A stretch of DNA of 64,000 nt from Welwitschia mirabilis (lineage: Eukaryota; Gnetophyta; Gnetopsida; Welwitschiales): contig JBOZIK010000001.1 of assembly GCA_051453625.1 (NCBI GenBank), positions 90,299,262-90,363,261 of the forward strand. The letters are read 5' to 3'. Every line of letters starts with the position of its first letter. Positions within the stretch are counted from its first letter, which is position 1. The translations under genes and the position numbers were made by a program. Below, in pieces: positions 56,691-64,000 of the stretch. The notes beneath the pieces were generated by a model, which worked only from the letters and a program-made list of their open reading frames with translations, was not told where the DNA came from and did not search any database.

Positions 56691-57890
56691 TTAGGGTTGT
56701 TAGTTTTAGGACCCTTAAACCCCTTTCCCCTACCACTTGTTAGCTTCCTCTGGTTTGTGTACACATTATTATTCTTATGTCTAGTTGATTTCTGATAATT
56801 AAAAGAACTAGCTCTACCTAGATAAGTATCATTACTCAAGACACTAAAAGGATTATTATCTAAAATAGAAACATGATGATCAAAAACATTCTTCACATAC
56901 TGAATCTGATCATTAGAAACAACTTGATAGTTATGAACTGTGTTCTTAGTAGTTTCCATAGTCTTCTTCACTTCTTTATTAGTATTAGCATCCACATTAG
57001 GATTCATCACATATGAAATGGGCTAATTAGTTTCCTTGTCACCTGAAGACAGATAGGAACCATTCTTCCCATCATCTTGTTCATCTTGCCCATGATCACT
57101 AAGAATATTCTCATTAGCTCCTTGATTTCTAGACTACTTATTACCATTATTAGGAATAAGCTTCTAGGTAGGAATTGACTTCCTCTTACATTACTCAGTT
57201 TTATAAACAAAACACACACAATGAGTGCACTTCAAAGGAGTTCACTCATATTCAACTTTTTGTTCCAACACTACTCCATTAGGACCCTTTAAAGTTATGG
57301 TCAAAGGAAGTTCATGTTCAAGGGAAACCTTGGCTAGCAGTTATTTCATCAGTACAAATAGGTTTACCAATTGCACTAGTAATCTTAGATAAAACATTTA
57401 TAGACTAAAGATGTAGGTTGAGACATGGGAGTTTTATCCATATTAGAAACTTAGAAATATTACCAGTTTTAAAAACTATCGAAGGTTTCCATGGTTTTAA
57501 GATCAAAGTTCTATTGTCAAATAGCTAAGGCTCCTTCTCCATCACATTCAACATTGCATCATATGATTGAAATTTGAATATGAAAATTCCTTTTTTAATT
57601 TGAGACACCATAACCACAGACTAATTCCCCCATTAATTTCTAACATAATTTTAAATCCTCAGCACATAGGCCTTCAATTCATACATGAATACTATTGAAG
57701 TATTCTTCCATCTTGAAAACCCTAAATTCTAGTACTATTCATCAATAACCGTTTTGGTAGTAGAGAATTATTAAGGGAAAAACTTTAATTTTAGTTCGGA
57801 ATTATGTTTTCTATTATGAGAAATGATATCTAACCATGTATCCTTCTGATTATCATTAATCAGAGGAGAATTTTTCTCAATAATAGCCAT
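56687..57890 (-). pseudogene. LINE ORF1 (DUF4283-like, zinc knuckle)
   Basis: ORF1 protein binds the element RNA. A plausible start is the ATG at 57888-57890 (MAIIEKNSPLI). I read VLEFRVFKMEEYFNSIHV, then HELPLTITLKGPNGVVLEQK followed by VEYEWTPLKCTHC. The order resembles the DUF4283 domain and zinc knuckle of plant LINE ORF1 (xELPxxIxLxxxNGxxxxQxVxYEWxPxxCxxC). After stops, a clean 107-residue tail (56687-57010) rich in Asn, Ser and Lys ends GRGKGFKGPKTNNPK. The later part of the knuckle has lost its Gly-His. Confidence 0.82.
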
Positions 57891-58034
57891 CAGATTAGTA
57901 GAACCCTAGAATTTGAAAATTAGAAAGGCAGTGGTGCAAGTTAGTAAGGGAGGCCTATCATGTGCCAAGAGCATTCCTTACAATAAGGTTGTAATAAAGG
58001 AATGGTAATGATTTTCTCTCTTTTTATTTTTCTA

Positions 58035-58075
58035 TATTATATATATATATATATTTCTTTTTTCTTTTTTTTTTG
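58035..58075. repeat. AT dinucleotide and poly-T tract
   Basis: About ten AT units followed by TTTCTTTTTTCTTTTTTTTTT. Confidence 0.85.
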
Positions 58076-59954
58076 TAGTATTGCTACTTATCGCAGTGTG
58101 ATAGTTTGATGACACACTATTTATTTATTTTTATTCATTTTATGTTTTTATAATAATATTTCTTAATATCACTTTGCGATAGATGAATGAGAATATGTTT
58201 TTTATTATTTTTTCCTTTTTTTTAATTCTTTTTCTTTCCAAGTATGAAGCCATTCACACTTACACTTTATATAAAAATTTAGGGAGAGTGATTCTACTCA
58301 GTTTTTACATATCTTATCAAGTTAGTTTCTTACATCGAAATAAGTAGTAGCATGCATGATATTTGAGTTGAACATGGGATCATTTCTTTGGTTAACCATC
58401 ATGAAAACTAAATGGATGTTCAATTGGAGGTAATTATTTTTCTATGTTATATTGTAATTGAGTAAATTATAGGTTCATATTCCCACTTAGATCTCTTATA
58501 AGTTTTTTCCAATGTTGACATACGTAGCTAAAGATCATAGTCATCCAACCCTTACCATCTAAACCCAGAGAACATATAATTCATCTTCCCTAAGATCATG
58601 AATATGGGTCATCATTAGAGGCATAAATTCTGATATTCCAATTTTAATCAAGAACAAAAGTAGATTTTTAGTAAAAAGAAATGTATATATAATTATAAGT
58701 GCACTTGGTTATTTCACATGTACCACCCATTAACAATCCAAAGTCAATAGAGCATTATGACTATTTATTATCTTTTTTCTTTAGTCCCATCTAGTTGGTT
58801 CAACATTTGGTCCTAAAAACTACTATTAAGTAAAGAAATTAATTATGAAGAAATTTTCATGGTAAATTATTATTCTCCATTTGTGGCATAACCTTTCTAT
58901 GAAAATGAGTTTCTCATGTTTAGCTATAAATACTATTAATGTAAAGAGTAGGCCTTTGGAAGATCATTCATGGAAGAAGTACTCATCTTGATAATTTAAA
59001 ATAGATATTAGAATCTAGTTAACTAAAACTTAATATATTAAAAAAATTCACATTTAAAATCTATGAAAAATAAATCCAATTCAAAAGATTAGTAATTATT
59101 TTGTAAATGGTTATATGAGTTTTATAATAAGAACAATAAGAACTATGAGGATTACACAGTATAATATATTAGAATGAACAAAAAGTAAAAATAAATTAAT
59201 AATAAATAGGTGAAAAGATAAAAAATTAACAAGGAATAGCTTATAATAAAGTAAGATAATTACTAATTTACTTGGTATTCACTAATTTTCTATTAGAATG
59301 AACAAATAAACCATTAAATGCATGTCATTAAGTAAAAGTGTAATTACTGCAATTAATCACTTCTTTAATGTTGACTAGTTGACTTATAGTAAACATGTCT
59401 AGTTATTTAGGTAGGTGGTTATGATAAACCTTCATATTATTCTAGAAGAATAATAGAATAACCCTGCTTTCATGTATCTTTTGATTTACTTTGATAGCCA
59501 TTAACATTTTACCAAATTTTTTAGAGTCTAGTTTCTGACCATGAGCTATGAAGTATAATGTAGATCATCAAAGTATAAGACCCTCAGAGATGAATGGTTT
59601 AAATATAAGGGAATGATAATGTTTTGTCACATTGAAGGAGCTTATAATATTTTATTTAATTCTTTTTTAAATAGCTAACATAGATTATAATGAGGAGAGT
59701 GCAACTGCTACTAGAATAGTAAGAACCCATAAGACACAGTCTAGATCATGGCCAATTGACCCCCTAATTAAGTTCCTACAACTTCCATATTATGCTACCA
59801 AGGTCTATTGGTGTAATGTGATCTAATGTGGACACATCATATGTTTTGTATTATGGTTATGTATTAAAGCCATTGTCTAAAAAGTTGTAAGCTTAGGAAA
59901 CTTTATGTCAAGAAAAATAGTAGTTTTTTTTATAAGGGATTATAACCCCATGGA

Positions 59955-59964
59955 NNNNNNNNNN
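59955..59964. other. Assembly gap (10 N)
   Basis: Short N run in unassigned sequence. Confidence 0.99.
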
Positions 59965-60976
59965 GATTACAAAAAAGGAATAACTCCAAATACCTCTATA
60001 AAAGTCTTGATTAATGTAATGAAATTATATTAGACTGATGCCTCTTAAAGAGAAGAATAAAATGCTATAAACTTTCTACTAGATATTACTCCTTGATATT
60101 ACTTGATGCTTAGGTTTTCTTAATGCTTTATTTAAGGCTTAAGAGACTGAGATAATTTTAGATTATTCATTGATTCTATTTTTTCACACTTGAATAAGTT
60201 TCATTCTTCATTTTAGATAATGTTTTTTTAAATACTTTAAGACGAAAAGATTAAAAGAATTAAATTGAAAAAGATCATGTAATTGAATTGAAATAGAAGC
60301 ATATTTCAATAAATAAGAAATATTTTAAGTTTTATTAAAGAATTTAATTAATGATTAAAGACCTTTAAATCTTTGTGTGGAGATTTAATTATTTTAAGTG
60401 TTATTATGTCATTTCATGAAAGGAGAAGAATATGTATGTATTTGAAGAAAGATCTTGAAAGAATGATGGTCTTAAGGCTCTAAATTCACCTTTGAAGTGT
60501 TTTATTTAATTTAGATATAATGGTAAATGACTTAGAGTTTAAATTTCTTCATTAAAGCTTTACTTCCATGTTTTTTATAACCTATGTTTAAAATCAATTA
60601 TAACATAGATGTATTTCAAAAGATAGATGCCTATAAGTCATAAAATATACATCTGTCAACCTTAAAGACATCTTTAAAGAACTTAATATTAAAGTCATTA
60701 AAAGGATAGACATCTCTCAAAGAGATAGACATCTATAATTTGCAAGATAGATGTCTTCTAGTTTCAAATATGCCTTATAGCACAAAAATTTAAGTACAGA
60801 TAATAGAGCTTTTAAGAAAGAAATATGACACATCAATGATGTCTAGTATCAAATAATTAAATTTAGAAAAGATGTCTAATAGGTTAAAGAAATATTTACT
60901 TAGAGATATCTTTTAATATTAAAAATGTCTTCAACTCAAATTAGTTAAAATCAAGTAGGCTTACTAGCTACCAAAG

Positions 60977-60988
60977 TGATATCAGAGC
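60977..60988 (+). promoter_or_regulatory. Primer-binding site of element H
   Basis: TGATATCAGAGC, one transition from the tRNA-iMet site TGGTATCAGAGC, just after CTAGCTACCA, the probable LTR end. Confidence 0.85.
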
Positions 60989-61072
60989 TACAAGGCACAA
61001 GTATAGATATGTAAGGAAGGTCATATTTGAATTTTTAAAGATCATAAAGATTAGTTTCATCTTGATTTTAAT

Positions 61073-62035
61073 ATGTCAAAGGAGATTTCAAGGTGCTTAA
61101 TTATCTTTAATGGAAGATATTACTTGAATTAAATTAATGTTATGGCATAGTTTAAAATGATTTCTTTGATCCTTTAAATCATAATGTGTTGAATACAGAA
61201 TAGAAAAGAAAGTATAAATTAGAAAAAAGTCATAATGCATTAGCCAAGATGATCATTTGTACATCTGTAAGTGAAGCTATTGAAGCTAGAATCATAAGAA
61301 GAGTAAATGTAAAGAATTGTTATGACCAATCCAAAAATGTATTTAGAGGAAACCAAAAGAATATGCAAAGCAAACAGTTAAAGTACCAGTCAAAATTTGA
61401 ACATCTCTACATTACAAGAGGTAAGTCCATTAAATCTTCCTTTCAAAGAATGTATCAAATAGTTAGAAACATTGATGAATGCAATTATGAATTTATTTAA
61501 AGAAAAAAAATATATAGAATAGTTTAAGTTCTCTATAATGATGCTAGAAATAAGAGTGTGATGATTACCTTGCTTTAAATGAAAGATATTAATACTTTAA
61601 TAATTAATGCATAAGTTTCTCATGTAAGAATATTGGAAGATTTAGAAAATACAGTATCTCCACATGATTAGGTCTATTTTGTAAAGTTACAAAGAGAAAG
61701 AGGAAGAAGTGGCAAGTTTGTTAAAGAAAGAGGAAGATAAAGTTATCAAAATTAAGGAGGATATAATCAGACCTCCAATTTTTTCTTAAAATTAAGAAAG
61801 CAAAGAAAACTTTAAAGGATTTCAGAGAGGAAAAAAATCATTTCAAAGAGGTGACAAACTTGATGGTTAAAGAGGAAGATGTAATTACTCCCAAAATAGG
61901 TACCAAAAACAATACTCTAAATAAGGCATAAAGAAAGATAAACTGTGGTGCAAAAATTACAAAAAACTAGGTCATACTAAAGATAAATATTGGTGAAAAC
62001 TGAGGTTTTCCACCATTTCAAATGATCATGCTTCA
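61073..62035 (+). pseudogene. Copia gag with zinc knuckle (element H)
   Basis: The ATG at 61073 is followed by FNGRYYL and INVMA, the Gag start (FxGxNYxxWxxxMxAxL). The frame 61249-61500 reads MIICTSVSEAIEARIIRRVN, GNQKNMQSKQLKYQSKFEHL and SIKSSFQRMYQIVRNIDECN. This is the UBN2-type capsid (ISxSVSExIxxxIxxxxxAKxxWDxL, QxxxLxxxFExLxMKExESIxEYxxRxxxIVNxIR). Further on RGRSGKFVKERGR is an Arg/Gly-rich tract and DKLWCKNYKKLGHTKDKYW the CCHC knuckle with two Cys now Tyr (61940-61996). Stops occur between the blocks. Confidence 0.9.
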
Positions 62036-62149
62036 TTTAAACCTATTGAAGAACGTGGACCATTTACTTATAAACTAATAATTAACAAAGAAAAGTAAGT
62101 TAAAGGAGGAGAAATAAACTATTGAGCCTTAGTTTATACAAAAGATATT

Positions 62150-62350
62150 ATTTCTTCCATATGGATTGTGAATAGTGGTTATTCAAATAACATGAACTTA
62201 AATAAAAATTTATCAATTATAAGCCTATTGATTTGGAATCTATTAAAGTTGGTAATGATGCTTTTATAAAAGTAGAAAGGATTGGATATATTAAAATAAA
62301 TCTCCAAGATGAAAGATGGATTAATGTTCATGATTTTTTTTTTCATGTAT
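62150..62350 (+). pseudogene. Copia protease relic (element H)
   Basis: SIWIVNSGYSNNMNLNKNL corresponds to xWIVDSGCSNHMTxxKxLF. The catalytic Asp of DSG is now Asn (GAT to AAT). It continues with LESIKVGNDAFIKVERIGY and INLQDERWINVHD, matching the IxVGNxxxxxVxGxGxI segment. Confidence 0.88.
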
Positions 62351-62539
62351 TCAAACTTTATAATTAATTAGTCTCAGTTGAAGAGATGATTCAAAGAGAC
62401 AACATAGTTATATTTGATAAGGATTGTTGTACCATAAAAAATGATATAAGTTGATCCACTACTATTCAAAGAATGTTAAATCAAATCTATGCAATCGTTT
62501 CCATGGAAGATGATACATTAGGTAAAAATTTAGAACTTA

Positions 62540-63358
62540 TGTTAATGTCAGTTATGATTAAAAACCCTTCAATTCTTTAACACATGAGATTAGGACATGC
62601 TTCCTATGTAAATATTATAAACATGTAAAAAGATCAAAGTGTGTTAGACATTAAATATTAAGAGATGTCTACTAGAATTTGTGAAGCATGCATAAAGNNN
62701 NNNNNNNGTACAAGCAAAATTCTAATCCATGTAATGCCATCATAGAGAGAAAAACTGTCACTAAAGTGGGTGCATAAGGATTTGTTTAATCCAATAGATA
62801 CTTGCATAATGAAGCACTCGAAGTGTTTTATGGTGATTATTGATTATTTTTCTAGGTACACTTGGTCCTATGTCCTTTATTCTAAAGATGGAACATTATC
62901 TTCTTTTATATATTTCAAAGAACATTCTGAAAATCAATTGGGCAAAAGATAAAAGCCATTAGAAGTGATAGAGTAAGTGAATTTATTAATGATGAGTTCA
63001 ATAAATTTGGTGATGGTTATGGCATTTTAAATCAACAACATGTGGTTATTATTCACAAAGCAATGGAATAGCTAAAAGAAAAAATGATGAAATACAAGAA
63101 ATGACATGTTTCTTATTGATGCAAAGCATATTATCTAAATCATATTAGGGTGAGGATATCTCTATAGCCACATATCTCCTTAACCATGTATCCACTTCAT
63201 TAAATCACAGTAAAATTTCATATGAGCTAATTTCAAGAAAGTTTAAAATTTGTTTCATTTAAAATTTTTGGTTGCATTTTTTCAGTACACATACCCAATT
63301 TATTAACATCTAAAGTTAATGCTATAAGTAGGAAGTGCATTTTTGTTGGTGTTAACAT
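62540..63358 (+). pseudogene. Copia pre-integrase and integrase (element H)
   Basis: HMRLGHASYVNIINM and RICEACIK are the H2C2 zinc-binding motif. A 10-N gap follows (62698-62707). The core reads VHKDLFNPIDT with the first catalytic Asp kept, CFMVIIDYFSRYTWSYVL (62770-62952 is an open 60-residue frame), then IRSDRVSEFINDEFNKF with the second Asp kept. In NGIAKRKND the catalytic Glu is now Lys. After that come TYLLNHVSTSLNHSKISYEL and KCIFVGVN. The usual sequence is HxDLxGP, FxDDxSRxxWxYxL, RSDxGxEFxN, NGxxERKN. Reading frame changes at least three times. Confidence 0.92.
62698..62707. other. Assembly gap (10 N)
   Basis: N run between the zinc-binding part and the integrase core. Confidence 0.99.
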
Positions 63359-63370
63359 GTGAAAATTGAC

Positions 63371-64000
63371 ATTCTAATTGAAGATCATTGAACTTAGAGT
63401 GTAGTAATGAATGGATTCTATCAAATAAAAAATTTTACTAGTGAAAAAATTAAAGAATAATATAATAAATATCTTATCAAGATAATGTGGTTTTCTAACT
63501 TGGTAACATCCACAAACAGAGGATAGCTTTCTCTCATATCTCTAGATATTCTTAACCTATAAAGATTAGTGGTTTTGGCTCATCACCAATCTTATAAAAA
63601 TATGAGAGTCTCCTCATGAGGCAACACTCTCTTTCCACTAGGGAAATAATAATCTACTCATAGGCATAACCACAAAGTGAGATGCTCCTCATAAGGTAGT
63701 AAACTCTTCTCCTTAAATAAATAACAATATGCTCATAGGTACAACCATAAAGTGAATTGCTTCTCACAAGATAATAAAATATTTCCCTCAGGGGAATAAT
63801 AATGTACTTATAGGAACAATCACAAAGTAAGATTCCCTTGCAAGGTAACAATATCTTCTTCTTAGGGAAATACAATAACGCAAGTGCTCACAGGTACTTA
63901 CAAAGCACACCCATAGAAGGATTACCTTAAAATAAGAAATTCTAGCAAGGGATCCTTGAGTTTTAATACTACAAAAATGGACTATATAATAATATTTCAA
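63371..64000 (-). mobile_element. Third D-family LTR, cut by the window edge
   Basis: Starts TCTAATTGAAGATCATTGAA and follows the D LTR order: GATAATGTGGTTTTCTAACT, CTCATCACCAATCTTATAAA, GAGTCTCCTCATGAGGCAAC and TTAGGGAAATA-type units of the tandem array. Orientation equals that of the other two D LTRs. It interrupts the integrase region of element H. The remainder lies beyond 64000. Two short minus-strand open frames here are translations of the array and not genes. Confidence 0.85.

Larger units (their letters stand above)
53440..57890 (-). mobile_element. L1-type plant LINE, near full length but decayed
   Basis: A non-LTR retrotransposon with ORF1 (56687-57890) and ORF2 (53444-56690: endonuclease, reverse transcriptase, C-terminal zinc-binding domain) in the normal order on the minus strand. 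No LTRs flank it. Tail and target-site duplications could not be placed. Confidence 0.9.
57891..60599. other. Unassigned AT-rich stretch
   Basis: No gene or RNA is visible. It contains an AT microsatellite followed by poly-T near 58035-58075 and a 10-N gap at 59955-59964. The part right of 60000 probably belongs to the 5' LTR of element H, but no boundary can be set. Confidence 0.4.
60600..63370 (+). mobile_element. Copia element H, 5' part
   Basis: Order on the plus strand: LTR end with GACATCT words (60600-60973), primer-binding site (60977-60988), gag, zinc knuckle, protease, pre-integrase, integrase. It stops at about 63370 where a D-family LTR starts, so reverse transcriptase and 3' LTR are outside the window or lost. 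The LTR's left end is not placed. Confidence 0.85.

Noticed and set aside
1-64000. A functional host gene or a new defence-type gene cluster
   Set aside because: No intact frame with a recognisable cellular domain, no tRNA or rRNA in working condition, and all coding traces fall into mobile elements or the plastid insert.

Overview
This window looks like heterochromatic or intergenic nuclear DNA from a land plant, most likely a flowering plant. The base composition is strongly AT-rich throughout. I found no intact host protein gene. Almost everything recognisable is a decayed mobile element, or a decayed piece of plastid DNA, read through many stop codons. The decay is dominated by C-to-T and G-to-A changes (Q, R and W codons turned into stops; GDD- or DSG-type motifs altered). 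That pattern is what long-term cytosine methylation and deamination would leave. I cannot name the species.

Layout from left to right. 1-3130: an unclassified retroelement-like coding relic (family A, minus strand), partly duplicated at an offset of about 949 bp. It is followed by an LTR-like block (B1). 5050-6620: the gag start, primer-binding site and LTR of a minus-strand Ty1/copia element. 6920-10117: one long LTR with a TATA box and primer-binding site, resembling Ty3/gypsy chromoviruses. 10700-12300: leader and LTR of a minus-strand gypsy element. 12599-17463: the clearest feature, a collinear fragment of the plastid inverted repeat (rps7, rps12 exons 3 and 2, trnV-GAC, rrn16, trnI-GAU 5' exon plus part of its intron), heavily decayed. 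17464-20560: the 3' part of a plus-strand copia-like element.

21845-32560: a minus-strand gypsy element (F; RT, RNase H and integrase relics) split by a second gypsy-type insertion (E, 23148-30937, with LTRs, gag and protease). 34040-51098: an LTR element (C/A2) whose right LTR is interrupted twice, by a B-type LTR (39470-40728) and by a 9.8-kb copia element (D, 41247-51050) with LTRs, gag, protease and an extra envelope-like ORF but no visible reverse transcriptase. 53440-57890: a minus-strand LINE with ORF1, endonuclease, reverse transcriptase and C-terminal domain. 60600-63360: a plus-strand copia element (H; gag, protease, integrase), broken by a third D-family LTR that runs off the right edge.

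The parts do not work together as a pathway. They record successive insertions: D and B inside C, E inside F, D-type inside H, plastid DNA between retroelements. Points worth attention are the unclassified A protein with repeated modules, the RT-less copia family with an extra ORF, a 75-bp flank duplication around E, three different short tandem arrays inside LTRs, an ATGA overlap between the LINE ORFs, and exact duplications flanking assembly gaps.
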